NCBI RefSeq assembly: GCF_025567405.1
Contig: NZ_JAOQKJ010000004.1
Span: 62,001-126,000, forward strand
Length of the DNA: 64,000 nt
Reading direction: 5' to 3'
From: Suilimivivens aceti
Lineage (GTDB): Bacteria > Bacillota > Clostridia > Lachnospirales > Lachnospiraceae
The stretch's first letter is position 1, and every line of letters starts with the position of its first letter. The notes under the pieces are model-generated. The model worked only from the letters and a program-made list of their open reading frames with translations, was not told where the DNA came from and did no database searches. Shown one piece after another: positions 19,101-27,224 of this stretch. A program made the position numbers and the translations under genes.

Positions 19101-20366
19101 TCCTCCGCTATTTATAAAGTACCCTTTACCGAGGAGATGCGGAAGGATTATACAATCCTCTGTCCCCAGATGTCTCCGATCCACTTTGATGTACTCTCCG
19201 CTGCCTTTAAGGCCTGCGGCTATCACTTTGAAGTGCTTTCCAATGACAACCGCCATGCGGTAGATGTTGGACTGAAATATGTAAACAACGATGCCTGCTA
19301 TCCTTCCCTTATGGTAGTAGGTCAGATCATGGATGCCCTTCTGTCCGGCAAATATGATGTCAACAAGGTTGCTGTCATCATGACCCAGACAGGCGGAGGC
19401 TGCCGTGCTACCAACTATGTAGGCTTTATCCGCCGTGCCCTGGAAAAGGCCGGTATGCCACAGGTTCCTGTTATTTCCCTGAACATGGCCGGTATCGAAA
19501 GCAACCCCGGCTTCCACCTGAATCTGGAAATGCTGATGCGTGCTGCCTATGCTGCCGTATTTGGTGATATTTTCATGCGCTGTGTATACCGTATGCGCCC
19601 TTATGAAAAGGAACCCGGCAGTGTCGAAGCTGTCCACCAGAAATGGGTTGAGAAATGCTGTGCCTTTGTTTCTGCAAAGCATATGAATTTCTTCACCTTC
19701 CAGAAGATGTGCCGTCAGATGATTGAGGAGTTCGATGCCATCCCCATCACTGACAGGAAGAAACCAAGAGTCGGCATAGTAGGTGAGATCCTTGTCAAAT
19801 ATGCACCTGCAGCCAACAACCATCTGGTCGAGCTGCTGGAATCAGAAGGTGCCGAAGCTGTCGTTCCGGATCTTCTGGACTTCATGCTCTACTGCTTCTA
19901 CAACCAGATTTACAAGGCAGACCAGCTAGGCATGAGTAAGAAAACTGCTTTCATTTCAAGGCTTGGCATTGATGGCCTTGAATATCTGCGCAGCGGTGCC
20001 AGAAAGGCCTTTGAAAAGAGTGTCCACTTTGAGCCGCCCTGCCGGATCTACCAGACCGTAGAATATGCGAAGGAAATCGTTTCTATCGGCAATCAGACCG
20101 GTGAAGGCTGGTTCCTGACCGGTGAAATGATCGAGCTGATCCACAGCGGCGTCAATAACATCGTATGTACACAGCCCTTTGGCTGCCTGCCAAACCATGT
20201 CGTAGGCAAGGGTGTTATCAAGGAGCTGAGAAAGCACTATCCGTTAAGTAATATCGTAGCCATCGACTATGATCCTGGTGCCAGCGAGGTAAACCAGTTA
20301 AACCGTATCAAGCTGATGCTTTCCACCGCCCAGAAGAATTTAAAAGCACAGAATCAGGCAGACTGA
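16125..20366 (+). CDS. Giant fused 2-hydroxyacyl-CoA dehydratase activase (BadF/BcrA ATPase duplicated, plus DUF2229 and HgdB-like region)
   Basis: 1413 residues. Two tandem ASKHA-type ATPase domains start with GIDIGSTT (about 8) and GIDAGSTTTK (about 323). Each carries the two cysteines that bind the bridging [4Fe-4S] cluster in activators such as HgdC: CAGGTGSF and RCGVF in copy 1, CSSGCGSF and RCTVF in copy 2. A cysteine cluster, CRGCTNNC (about 605), begins the DUF2229 region, followed by a dehydratase-subunit-like C-terminal half. The family uses ATP to drive electron transfer to a dehydratase. No partner dehydratase genes are adjacent, so its substrate is unknown. ATG 16125 has AAGGTGG 8 nt upstream; the GTG at 16113 is inside that site. 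Confidence 0.92.
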   Translation: MDHTYTLGIDIGSTTVKIAILDETHQILFSDYKRHFANIRETLSSLLQDAYQKLGNLTVHPVITGSGGLTLANHLKVPFVQEVVAVATSLKEIAPKTDVAIELGGEDAKIIYFEGGNVEQRMNGICAGGTGSFIDQMASLLQTDASGLNEYAKNYQSLYTIAARCGVFAKSDIQPLINEGATKEDLSASIFQAVVNQTISGLACGKPIRGHVAFLGGPLHFLSELKAAFIRTLKLDEEHTIDLENSHLFAAIGSALNAKEDVSYSMEEMVKKLSSNIKMEFEVERMEPLFSSKAEYEAFKKRHASHHVETADLSTYEGNCFLGIDAGSTTTKIALVSEEGKLLYSFYSSNDGSPLKTAIRSMKEISELLPEKAHIVRSCSTGYGEALLKAAFLLDDGEVETVAHYYAAAFFDPNVDCILDIGGQDMKCIKIKNQTVDSVQLNEACSSGCGSFIETFAKSLNYTVEDFAKTALFAEHPIDLGTRCTVFMNSKVKQAQKEGASVSDISAGLAYSVIKNALFKVIKVSSADELGKNIVVQGGTFYNDAVLRSFEKIADCEAIRPDIAGIMGAFGAALVARERYTCGQETTMLPMNKILSLQFETSMAKCRGCTNNCRLTINKFSGGRQYISGNRCERGLGKQKNADNMPNLFEYKLKRVFDYEPLPADEAKRGNVGIPRVLNMYENYPFWFTFFTRLGYRVILSPLSTHKIYELGIESIPSESECYPAKLAHGHVKWLIDQKVDFIFYPALFYERKEFDEANNHYNCPIVTSYSENIKNNVEEIGRGEAILRNPFMSFQDEKTISDALIKEFKEIPSSEIIEAVHLAWEELAAARRDMQHKGEEVLKWMKETGNRGIVLAGRPYHIDPEINHGIPELINSYHIAVLTEDSISHLAKPERPLIVSDQWMYHSRLYAAASYVKTVDNLDLIQLNSFGCGLDAVTTDQVNDILSGSGKIYTCLKIDEVNNLGAARIRIRSLISAIRVREQKHQEREIHSSAIYKVPFTEEMRKDYTILCPQMSPIHFDVLSAAFKACGYHFEVLSNDNRHAVDVGLKYVNNDACYPSLMVVGQIMDALLSGKYDVNKVAVIMTQTGGGCRATNYVGFIRRALEKAGMPQVPVISLNMAGIESNPGFHLNLEMLMRAAYAAVFGDIFMRCVYRMRPYEKEPGSVEAVHQKWVEKCCAFVSAKHMNFFTFQKMCRQMIEEFDAIPITDRKKPRVGIVGEILVKYAPAANNHLVELLESEGAEAVVPDLLDFMLYCFYNQIYKADQLGMSKKTAFISRLGIDGLEYLRSGARKAFEKSVHFEPPCRIYQTVEYAKEIVSIGNQTGEGWFLTGEMIELIHSGVNNIVCTQPFGCLPNHVVGKGVIKELRKHYPLSNIVAIDYDPGASEVNQLNRIKLMLSTAQKNLKAQNQAD

Positions 20367-20379
20367 GAAAGGAATTCTT

Positions 20380-21519
20380 ATGATCAAACAGGAAATCAAT
20401 GAGATCAAACGACTGTTTACCCCAAGCAGCTGCTCCATCACCAGAATCTGCGGCTGCTATATAGACGGTGAAAAGAATAAAAAAACTGATTTTAAGGAAG
20501 CATTTCTTTCTCTTCCTGAAGAAGAAATCTTCAAATATTTTGAACTACTCCGGAAAACTCTTTCCGGAAGCATTGGCAAGAATCTGCTGAATCTGGAGTT
20601 TCCGACAGATACAGAGCTTGAAGGCGGCACCCAGGAATTTCTCCTAAAGCTTCGTGACAGCAAGCTGAAGGATGATGCCCTCCTGGAGGAATTTTATGAC
20701 CGTGTGATCGGCTCCTACGAATATGTAGGCAACTATCTGATCCTGCTGATCCATGATGCCTATGATGTTCCCGGAAAGGCGCTGGATGGCATGACCATGG
20801 ATGACGCCTCCGATACTGTATTTGAATATCTGCTCTGCTGCATCTGTCCTGTAGCCCTGTCAAAGCCGGGTCTCAGCTATGATGCCTCCCTAAATGAATT
20901 CCATAACCGGATCAGGGACTGGGTTGTCAATATGCCGGAAACAGGCTTTCTCTTCCCTTCCTTTAACGACAGAGCGACCGATATCCACAGCACGCTGTTC
21001 TTTAACAAGAACCCGGAAGAACCACACAGTGAGTTCGTAGAAGGGATCCTTGGCTGCTCTCTGCCCTTATCTGCAGGAAGCCAGAAGGAAACCTTCCAGA
21101 CCATTATCGAGGAAACTCTCGGTGAAGACTGCGAGTATGAAGTTGTAAAAAACATCCACGAAAACCTTGCTGAAATGATCGAAGAGCATAAAGAAATCCC
21201 TGAGCCGCTTACTCTTGATAAAAAGGAAGTCAAGAACCTCCTTGAAAAAAGCGGTGTGGAAGAAGAAAAGCTGAAGGACTTTGATGCTCTTTATGATGCT
21301 GCTGCCGGTGATGACACGGCTCTCTTTGTCAGCAATGTGGCAAGCACAAGATCCTTTGAGGTCAAAACCCCTGATGTTGTCGTAAAGGTCAACCCTGACC
21401 GTGCCGATCTTGTCAACACCATGATGGTAGACGGCAGACGCTGTCTTGTCATTGAGATCAATGATCAGGTGGAAGTCAATGGCATCAATGTGTCTGTAGC
21501 AGAAAAGGCTCCCGAATAG
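20380..21519 (+). CDS. DUF4317 protein
   Basis: A 379-residue soluble protein beginning MIKQEINEIKRLFTP, with CSITRICGCYIDGEKNKK near the N-terminus, a hallmark I associate with the DUF4317 family of clostridia. No catalytic motif or membrane segment is visible; the C-terminus has a short beta-rich end (FEVKTPDVVVKVNPDRADL). It follows the activase by 13 nt with an AAAGGA site and is probably co-transcribed. Function is unknown. Confidence 0.8.
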   Translation: MIKQEINEIKRLFTPSSCSITRICGCYIDGEKNKKTDFKEAFLSLPEEEIFKYFELLRKTLSGSIGKNLLNLEFPTDTELEGGTQEFLLKLRDSKLKDDALLEEFYDRVIGSYEYVGNYLILLIHDAYDVPGKALDGMTMDDASDTVFEYLLCCICPVALSKPGLSYDASLNEFHNRIRDWVVNMPETGFLFPSFNDRATDIHSTLFFNKNPEEPHSEFVEGILGCSLPLSAGSQKETFQTIIEETLGEDCEYEVVKNIHENLAEMIEEHKEIPEPLTLDKKEVKNLLEKSGVEEEKLKDFDALYDAAAGDDTALFVSNVASTRSFEVKTPDVVVKVNPDRADLVNTMMVDGRRCLVIEINDQVEVNGINVSVAEKAPE

Positions 21520-21533
21520 GAAGCCCTTTTTTG
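21506..21533 (+). terminator. Probable intrinsic terminator after the DUF4317 gene
   Basis: GGCTCC pairs with GGAGCC-type bases (one bulged A) around the stop codon, followed by CTTTTTT. It separates the rightward activase pair from the convergent aldo/keto reductase gene. The stem is short, so confidence is moderate. Confidence 0.5.
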
Positions 21534-21539
21534 TCATTA

Positions 21540-22553
21540 TTATTTTATAGCTTCCTCTATTTTCTGAAGTTCTTCCTCCGGAAGCTTAGCCTTTTCATGC
21601 TTTCTGACTGCTTCCAGATTCTTCAGGATCTGTTCCGGCCTGGAAGCTCCGATCAGGACACTTGTAACCTCCTTTTTCTGTAAGAGCCATGCGATTGCCA
21701 GCTCTGACAGTGACATACCATAGCTTTCTGCGATCTCATCCAGCTTAAGCAGCAGCGGTCTTGTGGAAAGTATCTGATCCTCGTGCAGGAAACGACCATC
21801 CCTCAGCACTCGGCTGTCAGCCGGTATATCCTTCAGATACCTGTCTGTGAGCATACCCTGTGCCAGTGGTGAGAAGCAGATCATGCCCTTACCGGAAATG
21901 TAGCCCTGCTTCAGGATACCGTTGTGCTCTACCGTTCTGTTCAAGATATTATAGCTGTTCTGATTGATCACAAATGGACAATGCATCTCATCCAGTATTT
22001 TCTCTGCCCTCGCCATCGTCTCTCCATCATAATTGGAAAGTCCCACATACAATGCCTTTCCGCTCCTTACGATCTGTGCAAGTGCCTCCATGGTCTCTTC
22101 CAGTGGTGTCTCTGGATCCATTCTGTGATGATAAAAAATATCCACATAAGGCAGTCCCATACGCTTCAGGCTCTGATCCAGACTGGCGATCAGATATTTT
22201 CTGCTGCCAAAATCACCGTAAGGTCCTTCCCACATATCATAGCCTGCCTTGGTACTGATGATCAGTTCATCCCTGTAGGCATTCATTTCTTCCCTCAGGA
22301 TCCGTCCCAGATTACTCTCTGCGCTTCCCGGTACCGGTCCGTAATTATTGGCAAGATCAAAGTGGGTAATACCATGATCAAAGGCTGCAAAACACATCTG
22401 CTTCATATTCTCGTAATTATCATTCGTACCAAAATTATGCCAGAACCCCAGCGAAAGGGAAGAAAGCTTCAGTCCACTCCTTCCACATCTTCTATAAAAG
22501 CCTGTATTATCATTTTCCTGATATCTTGTTTTACTTGCAGTATATTCTCCCAT
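21540..22553 (-). CDS. Aldo/keto reductase (YghZ/MgrA-like)
   Basis: A 337-residue NAD(P)H-dependent reductase of the TIM-barrel aldo/keto reductase superfamily. Catalytic tetrad: Asp in HFDLANNYG with its Tyr, Lys in ISTKAGYD, His in FYHHRMD. The NNYG-P-x-x-G-SAE pattern and NQNSYN match the Kv-beta/YghZ group (L-glyceraldehyde-3-phosphate and methylglyoxal reduction in Escherichia coli). The ATG at 22553 has GGGAGG 10 nt upstream. The gene has a roughly 140-nt leader containing a small lysine/glutamate-rich ORF (22579-22659). Confidence 0.93.
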   Translation of the reverse strand: MGEYTASKTRYQENDNTGFYRRCGRSGLKLSSLSLGFWHNFGTNDNYENMKQMCFAAFDHGITHFDLANNYGPVPGSAESNLGRILREEMNAYRDELIISTKAGYDMWEGPYGDFGSRKYLIASLDQSLKRMGLPYVDIFYHHRMDPETPLEETMEALAQIVRSGKALYVGLSNYDGETMARAEKILDEMHCPFVINQNSYNILNRTVEHNGILKQGYISGKGMICFSPLAQGMLTDRYLKDIPADSRVLRDGRFLHEDQILSTRPLLLKLDEIAESYGMSLSELAIAWLLQKKEVTSVLIGASRPEQILKNLEAVRKHEKAKLPEEELQKIEEAIK

Positions 22554-22578
22554 TGTTCTATTTCCTCCCTAGTAAATT

Positions 22579-22659
22579 CTATTGTTCTGCCAGTTCCTCT
22601 TTTTTATACCTGTTGATCGTATATTTCTCTTCTGTCAACTTTTTCTTCCCCGTTATCAT
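22579..22659 (-). CDS. Possible 26-codon leader ORF upstream of the aldo/keto reductase
   Basis: ATG at 22659 reads MITGKKKLTEEKYTINRYKK followed by EELAEQ and a stop, 25 nt before the reductase start. No good ribosome site precedes it, so translation is doubtful. It could be a leader peptide, a relic or chance. Confidence 0.25.
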   Translation of the reverse strand: MITGKKKLTEEKYTINRYKKEELAEQ

Positions 22660-22699
22660 TAACTTCTGTGGCTTGTGACCCCAGTACCATTTTAAGGTG

Positions 22700-22728
22700 A
22701 TTATACTCTATTTTTCCTTCTCTTGGAA
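22700..22728 (-). promoter_or_regulatory. Candidate promoter for the aldo/keto reductase
   Basis: Minus strand: TTCCAA (22728-22723), 17-nt spacer, perfect TATAAT (22705-22700). The -35 is poor and the -10 is perfect. It would give a leader of about 140 nt. Confidence 0.5.
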
Positions 22729-22765
22729 TAATTATTTTATCCCTAATCCCCACTTGCTTTTCCGG

Positions 22766-22794
22766 TTGCGGAGCCTTCCCTTTTTCGCTATAAT
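22766..22794 (+). promoter_or_regulatory. Candidate promoter for luxS-mtnN
   Basis: TTGCGG (22766-22771), 17-nt spacer, perfect TATAAT (22789-22794), about 50 nt before the luxS ATG. The -35 is weak. No SAM riboswitch fold is apparent in the short leader. Confidence 0.5.
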
Positions 22795-22846
22795 GGGCAT
22801 GGACATTATTGTGAAATATTTCATATTAAAAGAAAGGATCAACCCT

Positions 22847-23326
22847 ATGGAAAAAATAGCAAGTTTTACCGTCAATCACATAAAGCTCCAGCCAGGTATC
22901 TATGTTTCCCGTAAGGACTCTGTCGGTGCTGAAACGATCACTACCTTTGACCTGCGCATGACAAGCCCCAATGAAGAGCCTGTTATGAACACGGCAGAGG
23001 TTCACACGATCGAGCATCTTGGTGCCACCTTCCTCAGGAACCATCCCGTTTTTAAAGACAAGACCATTTACTTTGGTCCCATGGGATGCCGTACCGGCTT
23101 TTATATGCTTCTTGCAGGGGATTATAGTTCAAAAGAGGTAGTTCCTCTTGTAACAGAATTATTTGAATTTGTCAGAGATTTTAAAGGTGAAGTACCCGGC
23201 GCTGCAAAAAGAGACTGCGGCAACTATCTGGACATGAACCTTTCCATGGCAAACTATCTCGCCAGGAAATATCTGGATCAGGTTTTATACGGGATCAGGG
23301 AAGACCGTCTGATCTATCCGGAATAA
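22847..23326 (+). CDS. luxS: S-ribosylhomocysteine lyase (AI-2 synthase)
   Basis: 159 residues, the normal LuxS length. It splits S-ribosylhomocysteine to homocysteine and DPD, the precursor of autoinducer-2. Metal ligands are the two His of HTIEH (about 54 and 58) and the Cys of RDCGNY (about 125); GCRTGFY is also conserved. ATG 22847 has AGAAAGGA 8 nt upstream; in-frame codons further upstream do not belong to the family. mtnN follows 35 nt downstream, giving two consecutive steps of the activated methyl cycle in one operon. Confidence 0.98.
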   Translation: MEKIASFTVNHIKLQPGIYVSRKDSVGAETITTFDLRMTSPNEEPVMNTAEVHTIEHLGATFLRNHPVFKDKTIYFGPMGCRTGFYMLLAGDYSSKEVVPLVTELFEFVRDFKGEVPGAAKRDCGNYLDMNLSMANYLARKYLDQVLYGIREDRLIYPE

Positions 23327-23361
23327 ATTTTCAAAGCAAATACAGAAAGGACTATAGACAT

Positions 23362-24060
23362 ATGAAAAAAATCGGAATCATCGGAGCCATGGAGCTGGAA
23401 GTCAGCACACTGAAGGAAGCCATGACCGTTTCCTCTGTTACCACCTGTGCCGGCATGGACTTTTATGAAGGTACTTTAAATGACGCTGCTGTCGTTATCG
23501 TACGTTCCGGTGTAGGCAAGGTCAATGCCGCCCTCTGCGTACAGATCCTCACAGATAAATTTACTGTAACACATATCATCAATACCGGTGTTGCCGGTTC
23601 CTTAAATGCCGCACTGGATATCGGAGATATTCTGGTATCAAGGGACGCCATGCATCATGATGTGGATGCTACCATCTTTGGTTACAGGCCAGGCGAGGTA
23701 CCCCAGCTTGGCATCTGTGAATTTGTGGCTGATGATCAGCTTGCCTCCCTTGCCATTGCTTCCTGCAGGGAAGTAAATCCGGATCTGCAGGTTCATCTTG
23801 GACGTGTTGTCAGTGGAGATCAGTTTATCTCCTCCTCTAAGGTAAAGGAACGCCTGATCCAGGTCTTCCACGGTGACTGTGCTGAAATGGAAGGTGCTTC
23901 CATCGCCCAGAGTGCTTATCTGAACCATATTCCCTTTGTTATCATCCGTGCAATCTCAGACAAGGCGGACGGCTCAGCAGAAGTAGACTATCCTGTGTTT
24001 GAAGAGGCAGCTGCCAGACATTCTGCCCGCCTTGTTGCGGATCTGGTAAAAAGAATCTAA
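23362..24060 (+). CDS. mtnN: 5'-methylthioadenosine/S-adenosylhomocysteine nucleosidase
   Basis: A 232-residue nucleoside phosphorylase-fold enzyme that removes adenine from SAH and MTA, supplying S-ribosylhomocysteine to LuxS. Start MKKIGIIGAMELEV has the conserved catalytic-site Glu; EMEGASIAQ binds ribose and the catalytic Asp is in RAISDKADG. AGAAAGGA precedes the ATG. The stop codon abuts the stop of convergent spoIVB with no bases between (24060/24061). Confidence 0.98.
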   Translation: MKKIGIIGAMELEVSTLKEAMTVSSVTTCAGMDFYEGTLNDAAVVIVRSGVGKVNAALCVQILTDKFTVTHIINTGVAGSLNAALDIGDILVSRDAMHHDVDATIFGYRPGEVPQLGICEFVADDQLASLAIASCREVNPDLQVHLGRVVSGDQFISSSKVKERLIQVFHGDCAEMEGASIAQSAYLNHIPFVIIRAISDKADGSAEVDYPVFEEAAARHSARLVADLVKRI

Positions 24061-25362
24061 TCAGTTTTTCTCCAGCATCCGTTCAATAAAGATACCATAT
24101 CCCTTTGTGGAATCCTGTACAAGAACATGAGTGACAGCACCGATGATCTTTCCGTTCTGGATGATCGGACTGCCGCTCATTCCCTGTACGATCCCACCTG
24201 TTTCAGATAACAGCCTCTCGTCTGTGATCTGCAGGACAATTCCCCTGTTGATATTATCATTTCCGAGATTGATATCCGTGATCTCTACTTCATAGTTTTC
24301 AATATCACCACCAATAGAACAGCGTATCTGTGCAGGACCAGCCTCGATCTCCTGCTTCAGTCCTACAGGAAGGGCTTCCTGCTCCTCACCTGCAATATCC
24401 GGAGAGCAGACACCAAAGATCCCTCTTGTCGTATTTTCCGTTATGGTTCCCAGAATATTTCTGTCATCATATTCGATAAACCCCGTCAATTCTCCTGGTG
24501 ATCCATTGCTTCCCTTTGTGATCCCGATGATTTCCGTATGATACAGTGTTCCTTTCTGCAAAGCCATAAGCGTGCTGGTATCCACATCATTGATCCCATG
24601 TCCGAGTGCTCCAAAATGTCCCGTTTCATCTATATAGGTCATGGTTCCAACCCCCTGTGCATTATCTCTGATCCAGATGCCAAGCTTATATTCTCCCTGT
24701 TCATTTAGCTGCGGCTTTGTCATCACATACAGTTCCTCTTCATTTCTTTTTATCTTCAGAATCAGATTCTGTCCTTCACAACAGCTCACTGTTTCCATAA
24801 ACTGTTTTTTCCCTTTTACCGGTTCATCATTGACCTCAAGGATATAATCCCCTGGCTGAAGAATGTAATGGGCAGGACTGCAGCTCTCCCCGCTTTCTCC
24901 CTCAAATTCCCCAACACCAACCACCAGAACGCCTTCAGTCTTCACATATATCCCAATCGGGATTCCCACCGGTTTCAATCTGACATCATCAATAACTTCC
25001 ACAGAAACATCCTTGAGCGGTATGACACCAAACAGTCTTACCTTCAGCTTATAGCTGTCAATCTGCTCTGCTTTCATCGTTACCGGTCTGCTGAAATCTA
25101 CCATCAGCCCACTATCTGCGATCGTCTTCTGTCCGGCCGCCGATGTTTCCACCGCTTCCTTATACAGAATGCCTTTGGCAGGTACCTGGAAATCAAATGT
25201 TTCCTCCATACCTGATTTCACCATAATAGTCGCCGGAATTCTGCACCACAGACTATAATATCCAAATGCAGTCGTCATTCCTGTTCCAAATATCAGCAGT
25301 ATATATAAGAAAAACCGGTAGGCTGCCAGTTTATTTCTATTATTCCTTTTGATCTGTTCCAA
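24061..25362 (-). CDS. spoIVB: SpoIVB serine peptidase (sporulation)
   Basis: A 433-residue S55 peptidase that signals from the forespore to activate pro-sigma-K processing. One N-terminal transmembrane segment (about 14-36), a PDZ domain (about 115-200, YILQPGDYILEVNDEPVKG) and the S55 domain with His in ALGHGINDVD and the nucleophile Ser in GMSGSPIIQNGK, followed by IGAVTHVLVQD. The start is TTG at 25362 with AGAAGGA 9 nt upstream. It follows recN after a strong terminator, so it has a separate, probably forespore-specific promoter that I could not identify. In bacilli and many clostridia spo0A follows; here convergent mtnN does. Confidence 0.96.
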   Translation of the reverse strand: MEQIKRNNRNKLAAYRFFLYILLIFGTGMTTAFGYYSLWCRIPATIMVKSGMEETFDFQVPAKGILYKEAVETSAAGQKTIADSGLMVDFSRPVTMKAEQIDSYKLKVRLFGVIPLKDVSVEVIDDVRLKPVGIPIGIYVKTEGVLVVGVGEFEGESGESCSPAHYILQPGDYILEVNDEPVKGKKQFMETVSCCEGQNLILKIKRNEEELYVMTKPQLNEQGEYKLGIWIRDNAQGVGTMTYIDETGHFGALGHGINDVDTSTLMALQKGTLYHTEIIGITKGSNGSPGELTGFIEYDDRNILGTITENTTRGIFGVCSPDIAGEEQEALPVGLKQEIEAGPAQIRCSIGGDIENYEVEITDINLGNDNINRGIVLQITDERLLSETGGIVQGMSGSPIIQNGKIIGAVTHVLVQDSTKGYGIFIERMLEKN

Positions 25363-25450
25363 GCCTTCACATCCTTCTCTTTTCCATACAGAAGGTTTTT
25401 GAAATAATTTTTCTCACTTCTGCCGGCACTTCCCGTATCCCTTCAAACTC

Positions 25451-25485
25451 AAAGAAAAAGGAACACGCTCTTTGCATGTCCCTTT
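25451..25485 (-). terminator. Intrinsic terminator after recN
   Basis: Minus strand: a 12-bp stem (AAAGGGACATGC with GCGTGTTCCTTT, two G-U pairs, 5-nt loop) followed by TTCTTT. It closes the nusB-recN unit before spoIVB. Confidence 0.9.
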
Positions 25486-25516
25486 TAGTATGTGAAATAT
25501 GGATTTTTTTATGTTA

Positions 25517-27196
25517 CTAATTCTTGGATTTTAAAGCCATCTGCTTCATCTCTCTGGCATTAGTCATAACAGCCTCTGTCACTTCGCCCCCGCCAAGGAG
25601 TCTTGCCAGCTCCAGAGCACTCTCTTCTTCCTTAAGCTCCCGGATCCTTGTCACCGTCCGTTCCCCTTCGATCTGTTTCTCGATCAGAAAATGCACATCC
25701 TCCATGGCTGCGATCTGCGGCAGATGAGTGATACAGATGATCTGATGCTCCCTGGAGAGCTGTCCCAGCTTTTCTGATACCTTCCATGCTGTTTTTCCGC
25801 TGATCCCTGCATCGATTTCATCAAACACGAGAGTAGGTGTTTCTTCTGTATCCGCGAACACCGATTTGAATGCCAGCATGATTCTGGAAAGCTCTCCCCC
25901 GCTTGCTACCTGGGAAAGAGGCTTTTTTGCTTCTCCAGGATTGGTAGAGATCAGGAACTCTGTTCTGTCATAGCCCTGCTCGGAAAGATATTCCTCATCA
26001 CTTATAACGGTAACTGCAAAATCTACATTAAGGAAATTCAGATCTCTCATTGCTTCTGCCAGTTTCTTTGATAATTCCTCTGCTTCCGCCTTCCGTATCC
26101 CGGATACCGCCTTACAACACTGAAGAAGCTTCTCCTTTTCTTCTGCCAGCTTTCCCGAAAGCTGCCGATAATATTCCTCATAATCTGAAAGCTGCATCAG
26201 CCTCTTTTTCTTTTCTTCCAGCTCCTGAAGCACTGCTTCAACAGTCTGTCCATACTTTCCCTTCAGATGGTTGATCAGATCCAGTCTGTCTCTTATCCTT
26301 GCATACTCTTCCTCATCGAAGGTAAGGCTTTCCTGATAATCTGCCATGGATCTGTTAAAATCATTCAGCAGATTGTCTATTTCAAGAAGCTGGTCTGCAA
26401 GTATCCCTGCTTCTTCATCCAGCATGATCACATTCTTCAGTTCCCTGACTGCCCTTCCGATCAGTTCTCCGGCACTGCCATCCTCTTCATAGCCGGTTAT
26501 ACCATAAACAAGACCTGCCGTTTCCTGAAGCTGTCTGGCACTGCTCATTTTACGATAGCTTTTTTCCAGTTCTTCTTCCTCTTCTGGAATCAATGCTGCT
26601 TCTTCGATTTCATTTACTTCAAAGGAAAGCAGATCCATTTCTCTTTTTCTTGTCTGCTCATCCAGGGCATTCTCCGAAAGCTCCTTCTGCAGCTGCCTGT
26701 ATTCCCGGTAACTCTTTTTCAGATTATCTTTCAGTTCTGCAAGCTTTTTCCCTGCAAAAGCATCCAGCAGCTGTGCCGGTTTCTCCCTGCCTAAAAGCTG
26801 CTGGTGCTCGTGCTGTCCACACATATCAAGAAGTACACCTGAAAGCTGCCGGAGCTGTCCCATGCTCACGCTCTCTCCGTTTACCCGGCATATACTCCTC
26901 CCCTGCATAAGCTTACGCTGCAGGATCAGTGTATCATCCTCTATAGGGAACTCCAGCTCCTCTATTCTTTTCTTCTGCTCTTCATTCAGGGAAAAAACAA
27001 GCTCGATCAGTGCATATTCAGCACCGGTTCTGATATAGTCCTTATCTGCCTTTGCGCCAAGTGCCAGATTGACAGATCCTATAATAATAGATTTTCCGGC
27101 ACCTGTTTCACCGGTTAATATATTCAGTCCTTTTTTAAATTCCACTTCTGCTTCGTCAATCAAAGCCAGATTTTTTACATGTAAGCTTTCCAGCAT
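25517..27196 (-). CDS. recN: DNA repair protein RecN
   Basis: A 559-residue SMC-like ATPase acting in double-strand-break repair. N-terminal MLESLHVKNLALIDEAEVEF and Walker A GETGAGKSI, long coiled coil (about 150-380), ABC signature SGGELSR and Walker B VFDEIDAGIS. The ATG at 27196 has GGAGG 7 nt upstream. It follows argR by 28 nt, as in Bacillus (ahrC-recN). Confidence 0.98.
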   Translation of the reverse strand: MLESLHVKNLALIDEAEVEFKKGLNILTGETGAGKSIIIGSVNLALGAKADKDYIRTGAEYALIELVFSLNEEQKKRIEELEFPIEDDTLILQRKLMQGRSICRVNGESVSMGQLRQLSGVLLDMCGQHEHQQLLGREKPAQLLDAFAGKKLAELKDNLKKSYREYRQLQKELSENALDEQTRKREMDLLSFEVNEIEEAALIPEEEEELEKSYRKMSSARQLQETAGLVYGITGYEEDGSAGELIGRAVRELKNVIMLDEEAGILADQLLEIDNLLNDFNRSMADYQESLTFDEEEYARIRDRLDLINHLKGKYGQTVEAVLQELEEKKKRLMQLSDYEEYYRQLSGKLAEEKEKLLQCCKAVSGIRKAEAEELSKKLAEAMRDLNFLNVDFAVTVISDEEYLSEQGYDRTEFLISTNPGEAKKPLSQVASGGELSRIMLAFKSVFADTEETPTLVFDEIDAGISGKTAWKVSEKLGQLSREHQIICITHLPQIAAMEDVHFLIEKQIEGERTVTRIRELKEEESALELARLLGGGEVTEAVMTNAREMKQMALKSKN

Positions 27197-27224
27197 TTTT
27201 ATTCCTCCTGCCAGTGCAAAACAG

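Noticed and set aside
18846..19823. 325-codon open frame on the minus strand inside the activase
   Set aside because: Shadow of the well-supported activase gene; no recognisable domain.
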